Source: Imbricaverruca yamaguchii
Taxonomy: Eukaryota > Arthropoda > Thecostraca > Neoverrucidae
Direction of reading: 5' to 3'
DNA length: 64,000 nt
NCBI GenBank assembly: GCA_034440575.1
Contig: JAOTOL010001644.1
Span: 927,001-991,000 of the forward strand
Each line of letters starts with the position of its first letter. The stretch's first letter is position 1. Of this stretch, positions 43,563-54,654 are shown one piece after another. Position numbers and translations under genes: made by a program. The notes under the pieces were generated by a model. It had not been told where the DNA came from, did no database searches, and saw only the letters and a list, made by a program, of their open reading frames with translations.

Positions 43563-46028
43563 TGTAAAGCACCCCTTCCTCAACATGCCCGGATTAGTCT
43601 GGCTGGCGTATTGCGGAAGATCCACCAATGCCTCATTTCATGTATAAAGTTGCCAAATATTCCAAGTTCACCGTCTACTTCCTCCAACAATGTTTATTGA
43701 GAGCATATATTACTTCCAGTGCTGCTTCACTTGTCGCATTTGTTCGTCTGTTTCTAATTCGCGAATTTATGTACCAACCAAAATGTTACCCAGCAGCCTC
43801 AGCATTCAGATATGAAGGACGTTTAGCTTAATTTTCTACATATGAATGTTCTCCATCCGCATACTTACCCTTCGGTTGCTGTTCGTGGCTTTACAACGCA
43901 CTAAGCAGCTGAGGCCATTTGGCATCGCCTGCCTCTTACACCAGCAGGAATGGAGAGGAATGGAGGGCACCAAGAGAAATCGAACTTCGTACATCTGGTT
44001 GCCCACACGCCAGCAGCCCTTCCGATATTGGTCACTTGTAATACAATTTCGAAGTAACCGTTATGAGACCAACATTTTAGATAGTTACTTGAGCTGTAAC
44101 TGCAGTGATAGTCCAACTTCCCCGCATATTTTTTTTGGCTGCCGCACATCGCTGGCAAGTTGCTTCAAGCGTCTGCTCGGGATGTCAAGCCGTGGACATT
44201 GGACAGCAACAACATACAAGTAGACACTGCGTCGACACAGCGTGCAGCAAGCCCCTAGTGTTCACCATTTGTCTATGCATGCAAGTATAATCTTTCGCTA
44301 GTCACGGTGGTAAACACTAGAATGGTGCAGTAGGGTAGTGCATGTCAATCTGTTTTGTTTCACTGAAAATCATCCTATGGATGTTTTTGAACTTGCTACT
44401 TTGGTCTTCCTTAGCAGGATTTTAGCTACTGATCTTGTACTTGCTGATCTAGCACTTTCACTTGCAGAGGCGCAGTTAGAGGGGGCTAGGTCCCAAGCCC
44501 CCTCCCCTTAGCGGCTAAAAAGACACTGGATTAATCAAGAAATTTCGAGAATTTTACCACGCAAAACCAAAAAGCTTCAGCACGCTTCGCGCGTCGAAAG
44601 CGTTCCCTTTCATGCCGTATTTGTTGTGGTCTGCTCCCTCAGAAAATCCTGGCTGAACCACTGCCCACTTAAGACTTGTATTGTATCTTGACATTCCACA
44701 TTGCTGCCCCTGAAACAATACCAATAGCATATTATTGTATACCCGTAAACATAGGTGTCGTCAAGGCAGACACCGGGTCGCATCTACCAGAATTGGTGAC
44801 ATTTACTACTACGCCTAAGGTGTAGCATGAGACAATCAACCTAGGAGACTTCTTTCCCCTGCATCCCAAACATGTGGCGACGCCCATGGCAGTAATTATT
44901 TCACGAGCCTCACGTTGGATTTGCCCTCAGGACCAACATCTCTTCTTGGATGTGATGGATCTGGCACATCAGTAAAGTTTATTGCAAGCAGCAATAAAGA
45001 CATAAAATTAACACATGGGGCCATATTTCAGGTGCCTAAGCATCGAAAAGCACCGCGCTGCAGCAGGTTTGTGAACTTATGGCGATTAAACTACGCGGGC
45101 GAATTTCTGTCATCATCACCGAGCAGCACGCAGCAATTCATCACCCATATTAAGTCAGTGCCGCCATTGAGTCCAAGACGTCCCCAATGTGGTCTGACGT
45201 GCACGCGATTTTCCGGCTCAGGATTCTTCAAACAAGACAGGTCATTAGCAGCAGCCGCAGTCGTTCCGGAGAGCTGCCGTTGGTGGCTTCGCGACCACCC
45301 CGCTGTTTATGCCGGCCACTGGACTCGGGCGACCATTGCGGCGGCCGTCGCCGAGCCCCCGTGGCAGCCGTGTAATGGCTCCTGGACGGCTGCACCAAGT
45401 GGCCATGATTTTTTCGTTATTACTGCGCCGGCTATTGCGGTTACATGTAATAGCGGCCGTAACTCGGTGCTGCCATTTCCCAGCGATTAGCGATACCAGA
45501 TGCACGCTTTATCCGGCGCCTAAACAGAGAGCCCTGAGTCGTCTCAGGTCCACTTAGCGACATTTTGTTTACCCGAATGTGTTCCAGGGCGTGTGATTAG
45601 ACGTATGACTGCTGGTGGTGGCGTGTCGTTCGTTAGCTTTGTCAGCGGCGCAAACATCGGCGACGCCATTGGGAGTCAGGTGATGGCTCCGCCTGCCGAC
45701 TGCGCTGCCACCTGATGGCGACCAGGGCAACCTGCAGCGACCGACTGGCGGAACAGTTGCCAGGAACAGTTTCTGTCTCGTGTTCCAGCTTAGGGGTGCG
45801 GTTTCTTGACAATTATGTCGGCCGAACAAGTGCTTTGGTGTCTATGATTCAGTCCACGCCACCATATTCAGTTCTCCCGATCACTCCACAAGGGTTAGGC
45901 TTATCGTGAGAGTGGATTTTCAAAAATTCCTGGCTTGGGTACTAAAAAACTTGTAGATAAATGAAAACAGCAGACATTTAAAGAAATATTTCAGGATTTT
46001 CAAAGATAAATGGTGCGGATAACTTTCA
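43563..46028. other. About 2.5 kb without recognised gene; CpG-rich from 45240
   Basis: At 44465-44520 AGAGGCGCAGTTAGAGGGG and GCCCCCTCCCCTTAGC form an imperfect hairpin-like, possibly repeat-derived, stretch. From about 45240 to 45720 the sequence is CpG-rich with several long but non-ATG open frames and no recognised domain. No RNA gene seen. Confidence 0.35.
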
Positions 46029-47731
46029 TAAACTCGCGCCGTCTCGAGGGTGTTGTTGATTGCCCCTCCCCCTAGGGTTTTCCGTTGATAGTGAAAGAAC
46101 GGCGCACAGGAGCGCGCCAAAATTTGTCATGCCTTTTCCCACATCACTTTGGTATGGTGTGTCAACATTTTTAGGTCAGATCATTAAAGGTCAACGAGTT
46201 AGTAAAAGTCAAGTGAGGTCACCTCCAGAAAAGTTCAGCCAGTCCCATCTCGGGGGGGGGGTCTTCAACCGCCCCCTCATGTTTTTCGCGGATAGTGGAC
46301 GAACGGCGCGCGGGAGCACGCCCAAATTTGGCAGACATTTTCCCATTTTGAATGGGAAAATGTCTGGGAAAAATGTCTGGGAAATGGGAAAAATCCCATC
46401 TGATTCAAAATTTTGAAGTCAGGTCATCTAGGTTCAACGAATTAGTTCAGGTCAAGTGAGGTCACCTCCAAAAAAGTTAAACCAATCGTCACGCTTTAAC
46501 GGATACACATATTTTAATGAAACTGTCAGCGTTTGCTTATCTTTAGGGATGCAACAAAACGAACGAGTGGAATTTCTCTCCTCTTTTTTCGTTTTTGACT
46601 ACATATAAATTTTGCGTATTTGCCAAATTGCAGTTCAAATAGAGGATTCTGGCTAAAGTAAGCATTTTTTATTATGGCAAGTTGACTTCCAACAACATTT
46701 CTCGGTGTGCTCTACCCATTGGGAAAGGAAAATTAAAGAAAACTTGAAAACTCAAAATTTTGAAATTAAAAAAATTGGAGGGCCAAAAAATTGATGCCCT
46801 GGTCGATTTTGCTGTCCTTTTCTCATTCCAAATACATTTTGTTTTCACATATCCCAAAATGAACTCCCCAGAGCCAAAAACATAATGCAAGTCGTGAAAA
46901 ATCGTGAAAATCTAGCCCCCTGGTGACGTCACTTTTAGGGAGAAATTGTTTTGGAGGAGGACCCGGACCCTACTCATCGAGCGCTTTCCGATAACACCTC
47001 TTTCGTTTTCGTGCGATGCTTAGTTTGGATTTTAGAGGGGGGTTACTAACCGCCATCCCCCTCCCCCCGAGATGGGGTGTGAGGATCTGACCGGAAAGAC
47101 GGCGCGGGTTAAAGGATAAAGATATTCTAATGAAACTTTCAGCGTTTGTTTATCTTTAGGGACGAAACAAAATGTACCACTGTTTTTTTTAGTTTTTGAT
47201 TACTTATTTGCTTTGCATATTTGATTACAAGAGGTAAAATATAAAATTATGGATAAAATATACATTTTTATAGGAGCGAGATGAGTTCGAACAACATTTT
47301 TTGATCCGCTCAACTCATTAGAAAAATAAAAATGAAAGAAAATTGAAAACTCAAACTTTTGAAATGTAAAAAATATTTTTCTGTTGGCAAAAAGTTTCGG
47401 GCCCTGGTTGATTTTGCGTTCCTATTCTGATTCCAAATGATTTGTTTTTCAAATCTCCCCCAACATGAACTCCCCAGAGCCTAGGGAACATGATGTAACA
47501 TGATGGAAGTAGTTGAAACCTAGGCCCCCTAGTGACGTCACTTTTAGGGGAAAACAGTTTTGGGGGTTGTGTCTGGCCCTACTCGTCGAACACTTTCCGA
47601 TGACTCCTCTTTTTTCGTGCGACGCTTAGTTTGGATATTAGAGGGGGTTTCCATCAGCCTGCCACCCGGAGACTGTGTGGGAAGATATGACCGGAAAGAC
47701 TGATAGCATTTGGTATGACCGGAAGGTTTAA
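46029..47731 (+). mobile_element. piggyBac-like non-autonomous element, copy D1 (host of nested copy D2)
   Basis: The left end is degenerate (TAAA-CTCGCGCCGTCTCG at 46029) and the right end is decayed (GACCGGAAAGACTGATAG, then ACCGGAAGG before TTTAA near 47728). The left 200 bases match the family through AAGTTCAGCCAGTC. The match then breaks at copy D2 and resumes at 47113 with AGGATAAAGATATTCTAATG, exactly the family sequence that follows its internal TTAA. D1 is more diverged than D2, as expected for the older element. Confidence 0.75.
46243..47112 (+). mobile_element. piggyBac-like non-autonomous element, copy D2, nested in D1
   Basis: It begins inside D1 with TCCCATCTCGGGGGG (the first few bases and left TTAA lost) and ends GACGGCGCGGG-TTAA at 47109-47112. 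It lies where the family consensus has CGCTTTAACGG, so it inserted into the internal TTAA of D1. About 20 bases at the left junction (expected GTCACGCTTTAACCCGTC) are missing, a simple deletion between GTC words. A local perfect inverted repeat is present at about 46327-46361 (CAGACATTTTCCCATT, loop TTG, AATGGGAAAATGTCTG). Confidence 0.75.
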
Positions 47732-49040
47732 GAACAGCAACACTGATTGCATTGAGATTGCGAGCGGGGACGAAACCTGAGCGAGTCTACTCCCATGCAG
47801 AGGTGTGGAGCAGCTTTCCCTTTGACAAGCAGCTTGCAACAACGCTACACGTCGTAATGCAGCATTTTAAGATTGAATTGTCTCACTCAGGGTCGGCTCT
47901 GACATTTCCGGGTTAAGATTTACCAACTCCCATCGCAATGAATATCCGGAAGTTCTCTCAGTCTGTACTGAAAGAAATGGATTATGTAAGTGGATGGATG
48001 GATGGCATACACTTCGCACCGCTGCTGGCACTGGCCACCCACCCGTCGCGGGTGCAGAAAAGACAACGCGGTTGATTTGTGGTTCTCGGTTTTGAGCTCA
48101 GTCCCAAGGAGAGGCGGCGCTATATATTTCTGCCTGTATGATACAAGTTAATGAATATGTCATGACCAAAATCACTAAATGCACACCCGCATGAAGATGC
48201 GTGGCAGCATGGACACCCCATGCGATGCGTTTTTGGCTGATATGCACGGATCTTCGACTGCACTCCGTTTTGTTCCGTGCGCTCTCGGTCGTTCAGCGCC
48301 CTTGGATAGTTGTCTTATACTGATGCCATGCAATCATAAAACTTCCTGGCATTGTATATAAACAGAGGCACATTCACGGGCATAACAATGAGGGGACAAT
48401 CAGGCCACTGCCCACGTATTCAAAAGAAAAAATGTGGCGGCACTTCTAGTCGTCTGGAGTTACTTGGCATCTCCAGAATAAAATTGAGCCCTGTACTCTA
48501 TAGCTTTCAGGAGATGAGTGGCCTATAGGTTTTGCCAGTGGACACAACAGACTACTAGTTATGCCAATGGATGCACTGGACCACTAGTTCCGCCAGTGGA
48601 CACACTTGCTAGCATTTTCTTCAGGCGGAGGGAGAAAACAAATTGACAATGTCCATTGTTAAACCAAACTGTGCCTTAGATTACAAACGAAAATCGTTGA
48701 ATTTACTCCCTAAAGAGTACTAGGTAACATTCCTTAAGAACTAAAGTGATCTCGCCAAAATAAACAACGCTGATATTGCATGCCAAACAGCAAGCGCAAA
48801 CATTTTCTCCCGGGGAATCTCTTTAAACCTGGGTGCATATCGGTGCAGGAGTCGATAGTGTCGATAGTGTGGTATCGAGTCGAAGGCGACGGTTCCTTTT
48901 TCTGGCTCGGTATGCAGTTGCTCAGGCCACTGGTGAACTAGGAAGCTGTCATACCTGATAAAACTACGGATCTCAATCGTCTGTGAAGCCGGGGCGCACA
49001 AATCCCTCAGCCACACTTTGTAGCTGATGATACGACATCA
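47732..49040. other. No gene recognised
   Basis: Contains GGATGGATGGATGG at about 47992-48006 and GTCGATAGT doublets at 48853-48870. No exon can be supported. Confidence 0.4.
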
Positions 49041-49049
49041 TTGCCTGGT

Positions 49050-49640
49050 ATCAGGGCCACTCCAGAAGAGAGGGAAATGGGAAGAACGCACGCGGTGGTT
49101 CCACAGGACAAAACCTTAAAGCGTCCGGAACCCATGGAAGTGAATATGGGCTATGAGTGCATTTGCGTCCCGGGTCATTGTTGCAATGGCACCTCTACTA
49201 TAGACGGAAGCTGTGTGCTCAAGCATACACGTTTGGCAGAGGTCTTCCTCCCCGCCACCACCTGGATTTTCCAACTCCTCCATCAGTATCTCAACGATGT
49301 GCAACCTGGCCTAATATCGACTGTCGACTTCCAGTTCCTGAGGGAACAGCCACAGACAATGCTCCATTCTTTGCAAGTGCATACAATTATATTTGTGCGC
49401 ATGCTCTCTTTCACCCTTTCTGGTCAGCTACTGCATGGCACGGCCGGATGTCAGACCCATTCTGGTGCACGACACCTAGCACGGTCGTGTATCAGACGTA
49501 TTCTGCCGCATGACATCCGCTTGCATCAGCTGATTATGGGTGTTATGAGTCACAGCTGCAAGACCCTGCAGTGAGCTTGAACGTAGCTGCCATCCCATAG
49601 AATATGCAATGCACGGTTCCTGCTGTCACAACGCGTTTGT
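49050..49640 (+). pseudogene. Tc1/mariner-like transposase relic, frameshifted
   Basis: One plus-strand frame reads MGYECICVPGHCCNGTSTID, GSCVLKHTRLAEVFLPA, then NDVQPGLISTVDFQFL. This follows the Tc1-type pattern (W G.I...G....IDG....Y...VL.P....P...FQ). Continuing in another frame gives DNAPFFASA (second catalytic Asp region) and AWHGRMSDP (cf. WPARSPDLNP), and a later segment reads AAIP then stop then NMQ (cf. IPQ.M). At least one frameshift and several stops show a dead copy. The first catalytic motif is not clear here. Terminal repeats were not found. Recognition is by pattern only. Confidence 0.45.
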
Positions 49641-49745
49641 CGGCTATAGGCAACCTTGATTGACAACCGACGATCAGCCGTGACCGACAACCGATGATCA
49701 GCCGTGACCTGCAGGCCGATGACCGACAACCGACGACTGCCCATA
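49641..49745. repeat. 24-bp tandem repeat (GACCGACAACCGATGATCAGCCGT)
   Basis: About three to four units of ACAACCGACGATCAGCCGTG-type sequence, the last diverged. It directly follows the Tc1-like relic. Confidence 0.8.
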
Positions 49746-50238
49746 GCATGTAGGTCAATTCGCGGCAGAAATGATTTGGTTTATTTATATTTTCTCCAGA
49801 CCATCATGCGTGTTGTTTTGCTCCTTGTTAGGGACGGATTGCGAAACGCGTTTCACATCTTTTCATGGGAGGATATTTACGAAATATCCCCGCAATAGAG
49901 AAGTTATGGGATTTCAACACTAGCGAAGTCTTTACCGTGGGAGTGTCGTTTTGCCGAGTATTTGGTAAATGAGATGTGATTTCCTTTGGCGATCTTTGCT
50001 GATCTACACGAATATTCCCGCACAAAGGTGTCAAATTGAGGGAAGAGTGTCAAATACTCCTACCTGGGTCCGTATGTGACCAGTGAGGATATCCAATGTA
50101 GATTGCAAAGTGATCAGGCGGGTCGCACGTGGAAGATAACGTGGAACGGAAACTGTCGCATTCGCAAGAATCACTCACCACACACCGGTGCTGAGGACGC
50201 GTACGTCAGTCGGGGGCTGCGTGCAGCACCCCCAGCTA
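49746..50238. other. No gene recognised
   Basis: Short moderate-GC stretch without a supportable feature. Confidence 0.4.
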
Positions 50239-51342
50239 CAGATGAAACAAGTGAAGCTGCACCAATACACGTGTGGTCGCTGAGACCGCGTCAGTACACG
50301 TATGGTTGTGGCGTGGGGATCGTACACGTATGGCCGCTGAGGCCACATCAATACACGTGTGGCCGCTGATGCCGCACCAGTACATGTATGGCCTTTGAGG
50401 ACACACCAGTACACGTGTGGTAGTTGAGGCCGCACCAGTACACGTATGGCCGCTGAAGCCGCACCAGTACACGTATGGCCGCTGAGGCCGCACCAGTACA
50501 TGTATGGCCGCTGAGGCCACATCAATACACGTGTGGCCGCTGATGCCGCACCAGTACATGTATGGCCGCTGAGGCCGCACCAGTACACGTATGGCCGCTG
50601 AGGCCGCACCAGTGCACGTATGGCCGCTGGGGACGCACCAGTACATGTATGGCCGCTGAGGCCACACCAGTACACGTATAACCGCTGAGGCTGCACCAGT
50701 ACACGTATGGCCGCTGATGCTGCACCAGCACACGTGTGGCCGATGAGGCCATACACGTGTGGTAGCTGAGGCCGCACCAGTACACGTGTGGCCGCTGAGG
50801 CCGCACCAGTACACGTGTGGCCGCTGATGCCGCACCAGTACATGTATGGCCTTTGAGGACACACCAGTGCACGTGTGGTAGCTGAGGCCGCACCAGTACA
50901 CGTATGGCTGCTGAGGCTGCACCAGTACACGTATGGCCGCTGAGGCCGCACCAGTACACGTATGGCCGCTGAGGCTGCACCAGTACACGTATGGCCGCTG
51001 AGGCCGCACCAGTACACGTATGGCCGCTGAGGCCGCACCAGTACACGTGTGGCCGCTGATGCCGCACCAGTACATGTATGGCCTTTGAGGACACACCAGT
51101 ACACGTGTGGTAGCTGAGGCCGCACCAGTACACGTATGGCTGCTGAGGCTGCACCAGTACACGTATGGCCGCTGAGGCCGCACCAGTGCACGTATGGCCG
51201 CTGAGGCCGCACCAGTACACGTATGGCTGCTGAGGCTGCACCAGTACATGTATGGCCGCTGAGGCCGCACCAGTACATGTGAGGCCGCTGAGGCTGCACC
51301 AGTACACGTATGGCCTCTGAGGCCACACCAGTACACGTGAGG
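50239..51342. repeat. 29-bp minisatellite, about 38 units, with 8-unit higher-order repeats
   Basis: The unit CAGTACACGTATGGCCGCTG + AGGCCGCAC repeats every 29 bases. A distinctive variant (TACATGTATGGCCTTTGAGG followed by a CACGTGTGGTAG unit) occurs at 50381, 50839 and 51071. The last two are 232 bases apart (8 units) and the first two about 16 units less a short deletion. Many units hold CACGTG or CACGTA. As 29 is not a multiple of three, one stop-free cycle keeps all three minus frames open (up to 475 codons); these are not genes. Confidence 0.95.
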
Positions 51343-51658
51343 GCGGCGCGGACCATCCATCAGCGGCGGCGTGACACGCTGTTTATGGGGACGCGGCGCG
51401 GCCGGTGGGTCGCAGCCGTGACGAGCTGCAGTCTCCCGGCAGACACTATTATCGACACTATTAATTAGCCGCCGCCGCGCGTTTGCGCCGTCCTCGGAAT
51501 TCTCGCCGTCCATGTGTTTACAGGGCCGGCGGGGTCGCCGACCCGCGACGACCTGGTTTATGCTTGGCTGCCGGCGCGTGCTTCGGTGTCGGCACATTGT
51601 GCACTTGTGTCGCACTTTTTCTGACTTTGTGTGATCGGAGTGGTGGCGGTATGTCCAT
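51343..51658. promoter_or_regulatory. CpG-rich island with TTAATTAG motif
   Basis: Includes ACACTATTAATTAGCCGCCG at about 51456 and CATGTGTTTACAGGGCCGG at about 51510. The word CATGTGTTTACAG also occurs at 11370 beside another CpG-rich stretch. Regulatory role is inference. Confidence 0.25.
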
Positions 51659-51659
51659 C

Positions 51660-51925
51660 GCATTCTACGACATGATCAGCTCACATCAGACGAGATGCGT
51701 TTTTGTCTCACGGAATCGTCATTGCGTAATCTGGTAAGAGTTTGGCGGTAAATTAGCAGAGCTAGAGCAGCTGCGTTACGATATGCACGCGTATGATGGG
51801 AGCGGTTCACATCAGGAGCGATTTGTTTTATCTCGGAATCGTCATTGCGTAATCTGGTAAGAGTTGGGCAGGAAATTAGTAGAGCTAGCTCAGTTGCGTT
51901 ACAATATGCACGCGTATGAGGAGAG
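51660..51925 (+). pseudogene. Tc1-like transposase fragment duplicated in tandem (about 120-bp units)
   Basis: Unit 1 (about 51687-51806) contains TCAGACGAGATGCGTTTTTG, encoding SDEMRFCL, close to the SDESRFCL motif around the first catalytic Asp of Tc1-type transposases. It then continues GGAATCGTCATTGCGTAATC and TGGTAAGAGTTTGGCGG. Unit 2 (about 51807-51925) repeats most of it with changes. The fragment is too short and degenerate for activity. Confidence 0.4.
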
Positions 51926-53560
51926 AGCGTCTGGTGTTCACCAGTGTCCATACGTCAAAATGTTTTCGGCATGCATAAAGCTGCCCTTCATTGTTTGTAG
52001 TGAAAGTAGTGCACATTTTCACCAGATATTGCGGCGACGGACTCCGTCCTGTAGGAAGTGCATACGATTAACAGGGAAGATCTGTAGCCAATTGGAGAGG
52101 GGAAACGTACGGTCATGTCGCTCATCTCGGTGTACCACCGAACAAGCTTGCCTTTTCTTGCCTCCTTTTTCGAAGACATATGGTTTATATTACATTTCCA
52201 GGGATCGCCCCCTGTCGCTCGATGTGGACTTAATATGAACCAATGGTGAGGGAGAAATCACGTGTTTGACCGAGAGGAGTGTTGCTCTTTTAGGATTTTG
52301 AGAGGTCCCGTGCATTCAAAAAACTGCTGGAGCACTCTTACTATTCTATGTTTGGTCCCTCTGAAATAATATACGGGGACGGCCATGATTCCGTTAACTG
52401 CTCTTAATTCATCCTAGCCTGAAAGCCAATTGGTTGAAGTTGTTGGACACATTGGTATATATTGCATGCACTGGGCAGATCTAGAAAGTTCGATTGAGTC
52501 GTTTGGCATGGCTAAGCAACAACTAACTCTCACAAATTGACCCATTCATTGAATCTGAAAGGCTTAGTACGTTCCTAAGCATGAGCTTAGAGCAACATCG
52601 TGTGATGAAAAAACTTGTTTTTGCATAAATTAAGACTGAAGGCCAATTTGTTTCAAATCACTGGGGGGGGGGGCGGCGAGATATCCCTCCTAGATGCACT
52701 AATGAATGCATGGAAATTACAGTGCTTCCTAATAATCCAATCACAGTTCAGTCTAAAAGCCCACTAAATCTGAGCGGACTTCTAAGTTAAGCTGTTGGTT
52801 CTATCACTTGCCACCTCTTGTACCTCCATAAGTAGGTAGGTAACTTGATCCTAACCCACCATGTCGCACATTCCCTTATTTTCACAAATCAGAGGAATTT
52901 TTTTTGTGCGACATATGTATCGATGAAGCTCGAAGGTAAGCGCCACATGATCATTCGTTTGGATAGTGCAATGCACTAAAAACAAAAACTATTTCGTTCA
53001 TATAGCGCGATCTTGCAAAGGCCGCGCACCCTGCGCGTGTTATGAAACAAAAGCGCAATATATGGCCATATCGGTCTGAGGCTTTCCTCATCCATGGGTG
53101 TTTCAAACCAGCTAAATGCTGTTCTAACTTGAAGATGTAGACTTGAAGTTTTGCAATTATGAATCACGAATGCGATTATTTTCACGTTTATCAACTGTGC
53201 TCCTTTACAGTGAATTAAGGCATCGTTTTGTTCGAAAATAATACGTTAAAGAATACCTTCCAGCTCTGCTCAAGTGAGACCGTGCCGTAAGTGCCTTTAC
53301 GAGTAGCCCGCCCTTGCAAGCTATAATGCCAGGTAGGAGAGCCATCAGCCAGCTATGTTGATAAATGTAGTGGGAACCACAACTACATCGTATTTCATCA
53401 TTCTGAAATCCACTAAGGTGGTTAGATTTATCTTGGATGTACTTCTTGACATGAGCAGCCGGCTGATTTGCTGACTGCCGATGACTCCCTGCGTTTCCTA
53501 ATGTGTGCACCTTCTCTCTGTAGTTTCCGTTACTAGCTTGCAACACCCTTTCACAAGCTG
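51926..53560. other. About 1.6 kb without recognised gene
   Basis: AT-rich sequence with a G-run at about 52664-52674. No supportable exon or transposon end. Confidence 0.4.
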
Positions 53561-53569
53561 AGCGCGACT

Positions 53570-53863
53570 TAGCCACCTAGGAATTTTCATGGGATGGGAG
53601 ATGAATAACTTCACTATGCTGGTGGTCAGAGGACAGCCCAAAGGTGGCTCTGATTTAGTAGTCCAGTCAAGGAATGCAGATGGCCTCCCTGCCTCAGTGT
53701 TGACCACAGGAATTCTCTCGGTCCCGATCTCATCATATCCGGCTTGGATGTCCTGATCTCCTTCACCACGAATCTCCACGATCATGAAAAGACAAAACTG
53801 GCTCTCGTCTCCATCTTCTGAGCTGATCGGTAACTGGATGACAACCTCATTGTAGGCATACCG
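53570..53863 (-). pseudogene. Decayed coding segment, downstream half (unidentified protein)
   Basis: The minus-strand frame from 53863 reads RYAYNEVVIQLPISSEDGDE, SQFCLFMIVEIRGEGDQDIQ, AGYDEIGTERIPVVNTEAGR, then PSAFLDWTTKSEPPLG and beyond. It looks like real protein sequence rather than repeat. It starts at the edge of the 53865-54290 minisatellite. The last residues of the frame on the far side of that array are SSRYA, so RYA occurs at both edges, as if the array had grown inside one ancestral exon. I do not recognise the protein family; it may be a transposon-, virus- or host-derived relic. Confidence 0.4.
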
Positions 53864-53864
53864 T

Positions 53865-54290
53865 GCGGAGCGCTCCACCGTGGACATACCATGCGGACCG
53901 CCGCACCTCGGGTATGCCATGCAGGTCGCTCCACCGTGGACATACCATGCGGACCGCCGCACCTCGGGTATGCCATGCAGGTCGCTCCACCGTGGACATA
54001 CCATGCGGACAGTCTCACCGTGGTATGCCACACCTCGGGTATGCCATGCAGGTCGCTCCACCGTGGAGACCGATGCCATGCAGGTCGCACCGTGGAATAC
54101 AGGGAGTCTCACCGTGGTATGCCACACCTCGGGTATGCCATGCAGGTCGCTCCACCGTGGACATACCATGCGGACAGTCTCACCGTGGTATGCCACACCT
54201 CGGGTATGCCATGCAGGTCGCTCCAACGCGGACATACCATGCGGACAGTCTCACCGTGGAATACTATGAGGACCGGTCCACCGTGAAGAT
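53865..54290. repeat. 56/71-bp minisatellite splitting a coding relic
   Basis: Units of GTGGACATACCATGCGGAC plus CGCACCTCGGGTATGCCATG plus CAGGTCGCTCCACC, in 56-bp and, with an extra AGTCTCACCGTGGTATGCCAC, about 71-bp forms; six or seven copies. GGTATGCCATGC and GCATGGTATG are near inverted repeats within each unit. The edge word CGTGCGG/GGTATGCC resembles the adjoining coding sequence CGCACGGTATGCC, a likely seed. Confidence 0.9.
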
Positions 54291-54316
54291 GCTAATACTA
54301 TACCGAGCGTAGAAAG

Positions 54317-54650
54317 CTAGTGAGCATAGCGACTGGACATGCCAATACTGCACATGAGCGTAGCGATGTTCCCCACCTTCTCTTTCTGTGCCCTCAGCAA
54401 CTTCAGCAGGTACAGGATGTGCCTTGAGCCATCCACCCGCCTGCTGTTCAGCTTGATGTTGAACCAGTTGAGGTTGTACGCAGCACACACCCACAATGGG
54501 CTCAATCACAAGTTTGTCACTTTGTTCTGATCCCTTCCCCTCAGGTGATGCCGGGGCAACCAAAGCTTGTAGAGTCCGTTTGCCGTCGTTAACCATCTCG
54601 AGATATTTACCGCGCTGGTCTCCATGCTATCCTATAGCCAGTCAGGCCTG
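54317..54650 (-). pseudogene. Decayed coding segment, upstream half (unidentified protein)
   Basis: From about 54620 the minus strand reads KYLEMVNDGKRTLQALVAPA, SPEGKGSEQSDKLVIEPIVG. After a one-base shift near 54490 it reads VCAAYNLNWFNIKLNSRRVD, GSRHILYLLKLLRAQKEKVG, NIATLMCSIGMSSRYA and soon stops. The shift lies in a GT-rich GTGGGTGTGTGC run. The helix-like, charged text is protein-like and continues in sense with the segment at 53570-53863. Stops and frameshift show decay, or sequencing error. Family not recognised. Confidence 0.4.
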
Positions 54651-54654
54651 TGAC

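Noticed and set aside
43020..43628. His/Cys-rich frames of 104-202 codons
   Set aside because: Product of the 23-bp array. The regular C..H spacing could mimic zinc fingers but follows the repeat period.
44915..45490. 191-codon plus-strand frame, long and outside repeats
   Set aside because: Starts from a non-ATG codon, crosses a composition boundary and shows no recognised domain. CpG-rich DNA readily gives long frames by chance.
50175..51663. 268- to 475-codon minus-strand frames
   Set aside because: The 29-bp unit lacks stops in every phase, so all three minus frames are open. Repetitive Cys/Trp-containing text here is not a zinc-finger pattern.
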